Part shown: in pieces, positions 17,617 to 26,300 of the stretch
Position numbering within the stretch: position 1 is the first letter of the stretch
Layout: every line of letters begins with the position of its first letter
Source: SG8-39 sp041558415
Lineage (GTDB): Bacteria > Pseudomonadota > Gammaproteobacteria > Burkholderiales > SG8-39
Length of the DNA: 64,000 nt
Direction of reading: 5' to 3'
Assembly (NCBI GenBank): GCA_041558415.1
Contig: JBFFEY010000008.1
Span: 24,904-88,903 of the forward strand
Program-made: the position numbers and the translations under genes
The notes under the pieces: generated by a model
What the model saw: only the letters and a program-made list of their open reading frames with translations
Told to the model about the DNA's origin: nothing
Database searches by the model: none

Positions 17617-18218
17617 CGCGCCAGCTTGAGCGCGACCTGCGCCAGGCGCCGGCCCTGCTCGACGCACAGCTTGCGCTCGTCATCGGTCACCGGCAGATCG
17701 TCCGCAGTCCCCGCGAAATGACTGGCGCCGTAGGGCGTGCCGCCGCTGCGCGTCGCGTTCAGCTCGGCCAGCGTGTAGGGCAGGCCGACGATCAGCATGC
17801 CGTGATGCAACAGCGGCAGCATCATCGACACGAGCGCCGTTTCCTGGCCGCCGTGCAGGCTGCCGCTCGAGGTAAACACGCAGGCGGGCTTGCCGGCGAG
17901 GGCGCCGGAATTCCACAGCAGCGTCGTGCCGTCGAGAAACTGCTTGAGCGGCGCCGCCATGTTGCCGAAGCGCGCCGGGCTGCCGAGCGCGAGGCCAGCG
18001 CAGGCCTCGAGATCGGCGACTTCGCAGTACGGGGCGCCGGCGGCCGGCACTGCGGGCTCGGGCGGGCGCGCTTCGACTTCCGCGACCGGCGCCACGCGCG
18101 GCACGGTGCGCAGGCGTGCCGCCGCACCCGGCACGCGCTCGATGCCATCGGCGATCAGCTCGGCCATGCGGCGCACCGAGCCGCCCGCGCTGTAATAGAG
18201 AACCAGGAGTTCGGCCAT
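17613..18218 (-). CDS. wrbA: NAD(P)H:quinone oxidoreductase, WrbA-type flavodoxin fold
   Basis: The 201-residue protein opens LLVLYYSAGGSVRRMAELIA, the FMN-phosphate loop, and continues with ALGSPARFGNMAAPLKQFLD and FTSSGSLHGGQETALVSMM, diagnostic of WrbA. It also has LPYTLAELNATRSGGTPYGAS near the C-terminus. It carries out two-electron quinone reduction to avoid semiquinone formation. A TATCAT sequence at about 18226 lies between it and the divergent YihY gene. Confidence 0.92.
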   Translation of the reverse strand: MAELLVLYYSAGGSVRRMAELIADGIERVPGAAARLRTVPRVAPVAEVEARPPEPAVPAAGAPYCEVADLEACAGLALGSPARFGNMAAPLKQFLDGTTLLWNSGALAGKPACVFTSSGSLHGGQETALVSMMLPLLHHGMLIVGLPYTLAELNATRSGGTPYGASHFAGTADDLPVTDDERKLCVEQGRRLAQVALKLAR

Positions 18219-18242
18219 TGGCCGGTATCATAGACGACCGCC

Positions 18243-19481
18243 ATGACCGAACCCTCGTCGCAGAGCGCCACACCCGCGGTGGCCGCCGTCTTCGCCCGGC
18301 GGCTGTGGCACTTTCTCGCCGCGCTCGCGCACCGCTTCTTCGAGGATCGCGGCATCCAGACCGCGGGCAGCCTGACGTTCACTACGCTGTTGTCGCTCGT
18401 GCCGCTCATCACGGTGGCGCTCGCGCTGGCGACCGCCTTCCCCGTGTTCGGCGAGGCCACCGCGGCGCTGCAGAAATACGTGCTGGAGAACTTCCTGCCC
18501 GAGGCGACGGGCGTGAAGGCCGTCGCCGCGCAGCTCAACGAGTTCACCGCCAAGGCGGGCCAGCTCACCGCCATCGGCCTCGCGTTCCTCGCCGTCGCCG
18601 CGATCATGCTGATGCTGACCATCGACGAAAGCATGAACCGCGTGTTCCGCGTGCAGCGCCCGCGCCCGCTGGGGCAGAAGCTGCTCATGTACTGGGGCGT
18701 GCTCACCCTGGGCCCGGTGCTGATCGGCATGAGCCTGTCGCTCACCACCTTCCTGGTCGGCGCCTCGCTCGGCTGGCTGCGCATGGGGGCGTTCGCCCAG
18801 GACGTGCTGCGCGGCGTGCCGTTTTTGTTCACCTGGGCCGCACTGACGCTGATCTACCTGGTGGTGCCAAACCGGCGCATCGTGCTGTGGCACGCGCTGG
18901 TCGGCGCCTTCTGCGCCGGCATCGCCTTCGAGGCGAGCAAGCGCGGCTTCGCGCTGTACCTGCAGAAGTTCCCGACCTACGCGCTGATCTACGGAGCGTT
19001 CGCGACGCTGCCGATCTTCCTGCTGTGGGTGTACCTGTCCTGGCTCGTGGCGCTGGTCGGCGCGACGATCACCGCGATGCTGCCGGCCTACGGCGCCGAC
19101 GAGGCGGACCGCAAGCGGCCGCCCGGGCGCGACCTGGAGGACGCCCTCGCGGTGCTCGGCGCGCTGGCGCGGGCGCAGGAACGGGGCGAAGTCGTCTCGG
19201 TCACGCGCCTGGCGCGGCGCATCCGGCGCATGCCGCACCGCTGCGAGCAGGTGCTGGAGCGCTGCGCGGCGCTCGGCTGGGCGGTGCGCACCGAGCGTGA
19301 CGCCTGGCTGCTGGCGCGCGAGGCGGATTCGCTGCGCGTCGCCGACGTCTACCGCGCGTTCGTGCTGCAGCCCGAGGCGCTTTCCGGGGAGGCGCCGGCG
19401 CTGACGGAACACTGGAAGCACGTGGAGAGCGATCTGTCGATGAACCTGAAGGAAATCGGCCGGCGCGAGGCCCCGCGATGA
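18243..19481 (+). CDS. YihY/BrkB-family inner-membrane protein
   Basis: The 412-residue protein has six TM helices in the N-terminal 290 residues with family landmarks: FFEDRGIQTAGSLTFTTLLS, ALVGAFCAGIAFEASKRGFA, YLQKFPTYALIYGAFATLPI and FLLWVYLSWLVALVGATITA. A cytoplasmic winged-helix-like tail follows (VTRLARRIRRMPHRCEQVLE). The older label ribonuclease BN for this family is wrong. Function is unknown; it may be a transporter or lipid-related protein. The stop overlaps the pyrF start (ATGATG). Confidence 0.9.
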   Translation: MTEPSSQSATPAVAAVFARRLWHFLAALAHRFFEDRGIQTAGSLTFTTLLSLVPLITVALALATAFPVFGEATAALQKYVLENFLPEATGVKAVAAQLNEFTAKAGQLTAIGLAFLAVAAIMLMLTIDESMNRVFRVQRPRPLGQKLLMYWGVLTLGPVLIGMSLSLTTFLVGASLGWLRMGAFAQDVLRGVPFLFTWAALTLIYLVVPNRRIVLWHALVGAFCAGIAFEASKRGFALYLQKFPTYALIYGAFATLPIFLLWVYLSWLVALVGATITAMLPAYGADEADRKRPPGRDLEDALAVLGALARAQERGEVVSVTRLARRIRRMPHRCEQVLERCAALGWAVRTERDAWLLAREADSLRVADVYRAFVLQPEALSGEAPALTEHWKHVESDLSMNLKEIGRREAPR

Positions 19482-20185
19482 TGCGGCCGGCGCGCGAGGA
19501 ACGCCTGATCGTCGCGCTCGACGTGCCGAGCCCCGCCGACGCGCGCGCGCTGGTCGAGCGGCTGGGCGACGCCGTGCGGTTCTACAAGGTCGGGCTCGAG
19601 CTGTTCAGCGCCGGCGGCGCTTTCGAGCTGATCGAGTGGCTCGCTGCGCGCGGCTGCAAGGTGTTCGCCGACCTCAAGCTGTACGACATTCCGGAGACGG
19701 TGCGCCGTGCGGTCGCCAACCTGCGCGGCAGCGGCGCGACCTTCCTCACCGTGCACGGCCACCGCTCGGTGATGGAGGCGGCAGTGCGCGAGAAGGGCGC
19801 GCTCAAGATTCTCGCGGTCACGGTGCTGACGAGCTTCGATGCGCGCGATCTGGCCGAGATGGGTCCCGGCGCGAGCGTCGAGGCGCTGGTTCTTTCGCGC
19901 GCGCGCGGTGCACTGGAGTCTGGCTGCGACGGAGTGATTACCTCCGGTCTCGAGGCGCCGAAGCTGAAGGCCGCGTTCGGCGACCTGCTGCTGCTGGTGA
20001 CGCCCGGCATCCGCCCCGTCGAGAATCGTCCGGCGGACGACCAGAAGCGCACCGTCGACGTGGCGCAGGCCTTTGCCAACGGCGCGGACTACATCGTCGT
20101 CGGACGGCCGATCCGCGACGCCGCCGACCCGCGCGCGGCGGCCGAGGGCATCCAGCGCACCATCGCCGCGGCGTTCCCGGCCTGA
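19478..20185 (+). CDS. pyrF: orotidine 5'-phosphate decarboxylase
   Basis: The 235-residue TIM-barrel enzyme makes UMP from OMP in pyrimidine synthesis. It shows the first-strand Asp (LIVALDVPSPADA), the lysine KVGLELF, the catalytic array FADLKLYDIPETV (D-x-K-x-x-D-I), and the phosphate-binding ends VTPGIRP and VVGRPIRDA. Length is normal for the short bacterial form. It overlaps the YihY gene and is followed one base later by a nucleoside transporter, a sensible pyrimidine pairing. Confidence 0.96.
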   Translation: MMRPAREERLIVALDVPSPADARALVERLGDAVRFYKVGLELFSAGGAFELIEWLAARGCKVFADLKLYDIPETVRRAVANLRGSGATFLTVHGHRSVMEAAVREKGALKILAVTVLTSFDARDLAEMGPGASVEALVLSRARGALESGCDGVITSGLEAPKLKAAFGDLLLLVTPGIRPVENRPADDQKRTVDVAQAFANGADYIVVGRPIRDAADPRAAAEGIQRTIAAAFPA

Positions 20186-20186
20186 G

Positions 20187-21428
20187 ATGGACGAGGCCGC
20201 GCACGCGCTGGCAGGCATCGCCGGGCTCGTCGGCCTCGCCTGGCTGGCGAGTGAGGCGCGCGGCCGCATCGCCTGGCGCCTGGTGCTCTCCGCGCTCGCG
20301 CTGCAGCTCGTGCTCGCCCTGCTGCTGCTCAAGCTGCCCGGCGTGAAGGATGCCTTCCTCGCCCTGAACGACCTCTTGCTTGCGCTGCAGACCGCGACAC
20401 GCGCCGGCACCGCCTTCGTCTTCGGCTACCTCGGCGGCGGCGCGCTGCCCTTCGCCGAGTCGCATGCCGGGGCGAGCTTCATCCTCGCGTTCCAGGCGCT
20501 GCCGATCGTGCTGGTGATGAGCGCGCTGTCGGCGCTGCTTTTCTACTGGCGCGTGCTGCCGGCCCTGGTGCGCGCCATTTCCTGGCTGCTCGAGCGCACG
20601 CTCGGCGTCGGCGGCGTGCTGGGGCTGTCCGCGGCGGCCAACATCTTCGTCGGCATGGTCGAGGCGCCGCTGCTCGTGCGCCCCTGGCTGGCGCGCATCA
20701 CGCGCGGCGAGCTGTTCGCCCTGATGGCGGTGGGCATGGCGACCATCGCCGGCACGGTGCTGTTTCTCTACGCCAGCATTCTCGGCCCGCGCGTGCCGGG
20801 CGCGCTGGCGCACCTGCTCATCGCCTCGATCCTTTCGGCGCCGGCGGCGATCGCGGTGGCGGCGGTGATGGTGCCGGGCGAGGGTGCACCCACCGGCGGG
20901 CGCATTGCGCTGAAAAGCGAGGCGACGAGCAGCGTCGACGCGGTGACGCGCGGCACGCTCGACGGCGCGCAGCTGCTGATCAACATCGTCGCCATGCTGG
21001 TGGTATTCGTCGCGCTGGTGACGCTCGCCAACCTCGCGCTCGGCCTGCTGCCGGCGGTCGGCGGTGCGCCGCTCACGCTCGAGCGCATGCTCGGCTGGGG
21101 GCTGGCGCCGCTTGCCTGGCTCGCCGGCATTCCCTGGGCCGAGGCGCAGGCCGCCGGCGCGCTGCTCGGCGTGAAGACGGTGCTCAACGAGCTGGTGGCC
21201 TACGTGCAGCTCACCAAGAGCGAAGCGCTGTCCGAGCGCAGCCGGGTGCTGCTGGCCTACGCGCTGTGCGGTTTCGCCAACTTCGGCAGCCTCGGCATCA
21301 TGATCGGCGGGCTGGCGACCATGTGCCCGGAGCGGCGCGGCGAGATCGTCGCGCTCGGCATGAAGTCGATCGTCGCGGGGCTGCTCGCCACCTGCCTGAC
21401 GGCGGCGACGGCGGGGCTGATTCTCTAG
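20187..21428 (+). CDS. nupC: concentrative nucleoside transporter, NupC family
   Basis: The 413-residue membrane protein has the CNT pattern: an N-terminal three-helix part, then FVFGYLGGG, ILAFQALPIVLVMSALSALL, the nucleoside-binding LGLSAAANIFVGMVEAPLLV and the second repeat LGVKTVLNELVAYVQLTK, ending with YALCGFANFGSLGIMIGGLA. It imports nucleosides with H+ or Na+. Adjacency to pyrF suggests a salvage/synthesis unit. It converges with a MoxR gene, 11 bases between stops. Confidence 0.93.
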   Translation: MDEAAHALAGIAGLVGLAWLASEARGRIAWRLVLSALALQLVLALLLLKLPGVKDAFLALNDLLLALQTATRAGTAFVFGYLGGGALPFAESHAGASFILAFQALPIVLVMSALSALLFYWRVLPALVRAISWLLERTLGVGGVLGLSAAANIFVGMVEAPLLVRPWLARITRGELFALMAVGMATIAGTVLFLYASILGPRVPGALAHLLIASILSAPAAIAVAAVMVPGEGAPTGGRIALKSEATSSVDAVTRGTLDGAQLLINIVAMLVVFVALVTLANLALGLLPAVGGAPLTLERMLGWGLAPLAWLAGIPWAEAQAAGALLGVKTVLNELVAYVQLTKSEALSERSRVLLAYALCGFANFGSLGIMIGGLATMCPERRGEIVALGMKSIVAGLLATCLTAATAGLIL

Positions 21429-21439
21429 ACGCTCAAACG

Positions 21440-22387
<948 letters not shown>

Positions 22388-22453
22388 CGCCCGATTGTAC
22401 TCAACCCCGGGCGAGCGAAGCGTGACGCATGTTGCGTTATGATCGCGCGCAGC

Positions 22454-23380
22454 ATGACGACGGCGTTTATTTCACACGGCGACTGCCTCAAGCACGACAT
22501 GGGCGCGCACCACCCGGAATGCCCGGCGCGCCTTGCGGCAATCAACGACCAGCTGATCGCCTCGGGCATCTCACAATTCCTTGCACCCTACGAGGCGCCG
22601 CTCGCCAGCGACGAGCAGCTCGCGCTGGCCCACCCGATGGAATACGTGCGCGCGATCCGCGAGTTCGCGCCGACCGACGGCATTGTGCACCTCGATCCGG
22701 ACACGGCGATGAATGCCTACAGCCTGACGGCGGCGCTGCGCGCCGCCGGCGCAGCCGTCCTGGCGACCGACCTGGTGATGACGGGCAAGGCCGACAGCGC
22801 GTTCTGCAGCGTGCGCCCACCCGGGCATCACGCCTGCCGCGCCCGGCCGATGGGCTTTTGCATCTTCAACAACGTCGCGGTCGCCGCGCGTCACGCGGTC
22901 GCGGCGCACGGCCTCACGCGCGTCGCGCTGGTCGATTTCGACGTGCATCACGGCAACGGCACCGAGGACATTCTCGAGAACGACCCCAACATGCTCATGG
23001 TGTCGACCTTCCAGCATCCGTTCTATCCGTACAGCGGCACGCAGGATCCGGCATCCAACATGAAGAACGTGCCGCTCGCGGCCGGCGCTGACGGCAAGGC
23101 CTTCCGCGCCGCGGTCGAGCGCGTCTGGCTGCCGGCGCTCGACGCCTTCCGCCCCGAGCTGGTCGTCATCTCGGCGGGTTTCGATGCGCACGTCGATGAC
23201 GACATGGCGATGCTGCGGCTGCAGGACGCCGATTACGTCTGGGTCACCGAGCGGCTGGTCGAGGTCGCAGCGCGCCACGCCGGCGGCCGCATCGTCTCGT
23301 CGCTCGAGGGCGGCTACGCGCTGGATGCGCTCGGGCGCTGCGTCGTGCAGCACGTCAAGGTGCTCGCCGGCATCGCCTGA
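22454..23380 (+). CDS. histone-deacetylase-family amidohydrolase
   Basis: The protein (308 residues from this start) has the class II HDAC/acetylpolyamine hydrolase motifs CLKHDMGAHHPECPARL, the HH pair in RPPGHHACRARPMGFCIFNN, the zinc site VALVDFDVHHGNGTEDI, and later VVISAGFDAHVDD and SLEGGYAL. It deacetylates acetyl-amines such as acetylpolyamines or protein lysines. ATG at 22439 is also in frame, but TATGAT at 22438-22443 looks like a -10 element, which makes 22454 more likely. Confidence 0.9.
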   Translation: MTTAFISHGDCLKHDMGAHHPECPARLAAINDQLIASGISQFLAPYEAPLASDEQLALAHPMEYVRAIREFAPTDGIVHLDPDTAMNAYSLTAALRAAGAAVLATDLVMTGKADSAFCSVRPPGHHACRARPMGFCIFNNVAVAARHAVAAHGLTRVALVDFDVHHGNGTEDILENDPNMLMVSTFQHPFYPYSGTQDPASNMKNVPLAAGADGKAFRAAVERVWLPALDAFRPELVVISAGFDAHVDDDMAMLRLQDADYVWVTERLVEVAARHAGGRIVSSLEGGYALDALGRCVVQHVKVLAGIA

Positions 23381-23398
23381 GCCGCGAGGCGGCGGCTG

Positions 23399-23890
23399 TC
23401 AATCGAGGTTCCAGGGCTCGCAGGCGCCGACCGACGCGCCGCTCGGCTGACGCGCGAACGCCGCGTCGGGTTCGCGCAGCGCGGCGGTGTCGAAATGCCA
23501 GGCGTGCTTCGCGGGAAAGCGCACGCAGGTCTCCACGCCGTCCTTCCACTTGCTGCGCGCGCAGCCGGTAAGCGTGGTGACGCGCACGCTCTGTCCGACG
23601 CGCTCGATGAAGTGCACGAGGGCATCGGTCTGGCGCACCGCGACCGGCTTGCGCCCGGGGACCCTGGAAGACAGCACCGCCGCGTGCGTTCGCGCCACGT
23701 TTTCGTAGACCAGCAGCAGCGCCGCCGCGTCGGGTTCGTCGACCAGATCGGCGATCAGGCTGCGGCGCCAGCCGTCGCGGAATTCGCAGATCAGGTCGCC
23801 CTGCGTGAGCGCGTCCTCGAGCGGCTGCGCCCGGGCGGCCGTGACGCCGGCGGCCAGCGCGAGCAGCGCGAGTAGGCGGCCGAGCATCAT
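23399..23890 (-). CDS. secreted protein of unknown function
   Basis: The 163-residue protein begins MMLGRLLALLALAAGVTAARA, a clear Sec signal peptide cleaving near Ala21. The mature part has five cysteines (LICEF, TGCAR, ETCVR, GACEP) and likely disulfides. I do not recognise the family. Its ATG overlaps the TGA of selU (ATGA), so it is translated from the selU transcript; a second ATG follows directly. Confidence 0.65.
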   Translation of the reverse strand: MMLGRLLALLALAAGVTAARAQPLEDALTQGDLICEFRDGWRRSLIADLVDEPDAAALLLVYENVARTHAAVLSSRVPGRKPVAVRQTDALVHFIERVGQSVRVTTLTGCARSKWKDGVETCVRFPAKHAWHFDTAALREPDAAFARQPSGASVGACEPWNLD

Positions 23891-24990
23891 GCGCCAAGCA
23901 GCGCGTCGCTGGGCGCAGCGCGCGGCGCCTCGCTGCGCTCGGCGAGGCGTCGAGCGAGACGCGCGAAGCTCTCGCCATCCGCATCCGTCACGGCGACGGT
24001 CTCGGCCTCCGCGAGGCGGGGGAAATTGCGCGTCGCCGAGTGGCGGTAGGCCGGGTCGTAATGCTCCTCGAGCAGACGCAGCACCAGCGCGCGCCAGTCG
24101 CCCCGCCCGGCGAGCGCTTTCCACTCGTCCACCGTCGCGCGCGAGTGCAGATCGACCAGGCAGTCGAGCTGCGCATCGAGCGCCGCCCGATCGGCGAAGA
24201 AATGCCGGTACTCGTCGAGCAGCAGCGCGACGCGGGTGTCCAGGTTCGCCTCGAGGCGCAGGCAGGCGGCGCCGCGCATGGTCTCGATCAGTGCGCCGGG
24301 CAGCTGAACCTGACCGATGCGGCGGCTTTCGCCCTCGACGAACACGGCGCGTGCCGGGTCGAGCGCGCCGAGCACCTCGAGCAGGCGGCTTTCGAACATT
24401 TTCTGCGAGGGCTGCGGGCGGTCCGGCAGCGCCCCGAGCACCGAGCCGCGGTGCTCGGCGAGTGCCTCCAGGTCGAGGACCTGGGCGCCGGCCTCGGCGA
24501 GCGCCGCGAGCAGGCGGCTCTTGCCGCTGCCGGTGACGCCGTGTACCACGCGCAACCGGAAGCGGCGCGGCAGGCGCTCGAGGGACTCGACGACCTGGCG
24601 GCGGTAGGCCTTGTAGCCGCCTTCGAGGGTCCTGGCATCCCAGCCGATTTCGCGCAGCACATGCGCGAGCGCGCCCGAACGCTTGCCGCCGCGCCAGCAG
24701 TAGACGAGCGGCCGCCAGCCGCGCGTTTTGCCGGCCAGCGGCCCTTCGACGTGGCGCGCGATGTTGCGTGCGACGAGCGCGGCACCGACGCGCTTGGCTT
24801 CGAACGGCGAGACCTGCTTGTAGAGCGTGCCGACCTGTGCGCGCTCGGCGTCGTCCAGTACCGGCAAGTTGATCGCTCCGGGCAGGTGATCCTCGGCGTA
24901 CTCGGACGGCGAGCGCACGTCGACGATCGTGTCGAAGCTCGACAGGACCGAAGCCGTCATCGCCACCGAGGTACGTGCGCCGTGTCGCAT
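23887..24990 (-). CDS. selU: tRNA 2-selenouridine synthase
   Basis: The 367-residue protein (also called MnmH/YbbB) combines an N-terminal rhodanese domain (FDTIVDVRSPSEYAEDHLPG; catalytic Cys in LVYCWRGGKRSGALAHVL) with a P-loop domain (VVHGVTGSGKSRLL). It replaces the 2-thio group by selenium at the wobble uridine of certain tRNAs. A start at the second Met (24960) is also possible. No selD is visible in the window. The tesA gene, transcribed the same way, lies 22 bases upstream. Confidence 0.93.
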   Translation of the reverse strand: MRHGARTSVAMTASVLSSFDTIVDVRSPSEYAEDHLPGAINLPVLDDAERAQVGTLYKQVSPFEAKRVGAALVARNIARHVEGPLAGKTRGWRPLVYCWRGGKRSGALAHVLREIGWDARTLEGGYKAYRRQVVESLERLPRRFRLRVVHGVTGSGKSRLLAALAEAGAQVLDLEALAEHRGSVLGALPDRPQPSQKMFESRLLEVLGALDPARAVFVEGESRRIGQVQLPGALIETMRGAACLRLEANLDTRVALLLDEYRHFFADRAALDAQLDCLVDLHSRATVDEWKALAGRGDWRALVLRLLEEHYDPAYRHSATRNFPRLAEAETVAVTDADGESFARLARRLAERSEAPRAAPSDALLGA

Positions 24991-25012
24991 GGCGCTCGAT
25001 TCTACGCCGCGC

Positions 25013-25648
25013 TCAGAGCAGCGGCGCGAGCTTCGCCCACACGGACTCGAGGATGACCGGCTGCGCCGCTTCGTTCGGGTGCAGGCGGTCGGGCTGGAAG
25101 TGGACCGGTCCGTCCGCGAGGCCGTCGAACAGAAATTTCAGCAGGGCGGTGCCGTGCGCTTCGGCGAGCGCCGGGTAGGCGTTTTCGAAGGCTTCGGTGT
25201 ACTCGGGTCCCCAGTTGGGCGGCAGCTTCATGCCGACCAGCAGCAGCTTGGCGCCGGCGCGCTGCGACTGCGTGATCATCGCCTCGAGGTTGCGCTTCAT
25301 CTGCGCGATCGGCAGACCGCGCAGGCCGTCGTTGGCGCCGAGCTGCAGGATGACGATCGCCGGTTTCACCTGTGCGAGAACTTTCGGCAAGCGCGCGAGT
25401 CCACCCTGGGTGGTTTCGCCCGAAATGCTGGCATTGACGACGTTATAATCTGTTTGTTCGCGCGCCAGGCGTGCCTCGAGCAGCGCGACCCAGCCGCGCT
25501 GCTGCGCGATGCCATAGGCAGACGAAAGACTGTCCCCGTACACCAGGATGCTCGGCGCCGCCGACGCGGCGCCGGCCATAGCGATGGCGACAATGGATGC
25601 AAGCCAGACGATGATCGAGACGAAGACGGTGCTGGAGGCGCGCGGCAT
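25013..25648 (-). CDS. tesA: periplasmic SGNH-family arylesterase / acyl-CoA thioesterase I
   Basis: The protein is 211 residues from this start and has a signal peptide (MPRASSTVFVSIIVWLASIV...GAASA). SGNH blocks follow: ILVYGDSLSSAYG (Ser), NASISGETTQGG (Gly), LQLGANDGLRG (Asn) and DRLHPNEAAQ (Asp/His). It hydrolyses esters and thioesters in the periplasm. Upstream in-frame Met codons overlap the divergent ABC gene more deeply; this start already overlaps it by 38 bases. The divergent tesA-ybbA-ybbP layout is the one known in E. coli. Confidence 0.9.
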   Translation of the reverse strand: MPRASSTVFVSIIVWLASIVAIAMAGAASAAPSILVYGDSLSSAYGIAQQRGWVALLEARLAREQTDYNVVNASISGETTQGGLARLPKVLAQVKPAIVILQLGANDGLRGLPIAQMKRNLEAMITQSQRAGAKLLLVGMKLPPNWGPEYTEAFENAYPALAEAHGTALLKFLFDGLADGPVHFQPDRLHPNEAAQPVILESVWAKLAPLL

Positions 25649-26300
25649 CGGCAAGACGGTAAAAAGCGGGGATCGCGACCTCGTCATTTTGCGCGACATC
25701 GACCTCGCGGTCACGCAGGGCGAGGCGGTGGCGGTGGTGGGTGCTTCGGGCTCCGGAAAGTCGACGCTGCTCGCGATCCTCGCCGGGCTCGATCAGCCGA
25801 GCGCCGGCACGGTGCATCTCGACGGCGCCGAGCTGGGCGCGCTTGACGAGGATGCGCGCGCCGAACTGCGCGGCCGCGCGGTGGGATTTGTCTTCCAGGC
25901 GTTTCAGCTGCTGCCTGCGCTGACGGCGCTGGAAAACGTCATGCTGCCGCTCGAGATCGCCGGTGCGGCCGGCGCCGAGGACGCGGCGCGCGGGGTGCTC
26001 CAGCGCGTTGGCCTCGGCGAGCGCCTTCAGCACTACCCGAAGCATCTCTCCGGCGGCGAACAACAGCGCGTCGCGCTTGCGCGCGCCTTCGTCGTGCGGC
26101 CTAAGCTGCTGCTTGCCGACGAGCCGACCGGCAGCCTCGACGCGGAATCGGGCGCCGGCGTCATCGAGCTGATCTTCGACATGAACCGCGAGGCGGGCAC
26201 GACGCTGGTGATGGTGACGCACGACGAGACGCTCGCGCAGCGCTGTTCGCGCATCGTGCGGCTGGCGGCCGGACGCATCGTCGGGACAGCACAGACGTGA
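25611..26300 (+). CDS. ybbA: ABC transporter ATP-binding protein, YbbA/LolD type
   Basis: The 229-residue ATPase has Walker A GASGSGKSTLLAI, signature LSGGEQQRVALARAFV, Walker B LLLADEPTGSLD and the H-loop VMVTHD. Small single-domain ATPases of this MacB/LolD branch power FtsX-like permeases. Its stop overlaps the start of the permease gene (GTGA), and the divergent neighbour is tesA, so the complex matches YbbAP. Confidence 0.92.
   Translation: MIETKTVLEARGIGKTVKSGDRDLVILRDIDLAVTQGEAVAVVGASGSGKSTLLAILAGLDQPSAGTVHLDGAELGALDEDARAELRGRAVGFVFQAFQLLPALTALENVMLPLEIAGAAGAEDAARGVLQRVGLGERLQHYPKHLSGGEQQRVALARAFVVRPKLLLADEPTGSLDAESGAGVIELIFDMNREAGTTLVMVTHDETLAQRCSRIVRLAAGRIVGTAQT

Noticed and set aside
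22402..22413. TTGTACTCAA near the moxR/deacetylase junction as an FNR box
   Set aside because: Half-sites miss the TTGAT/ATCAA core; too few matches and no regulon logic.
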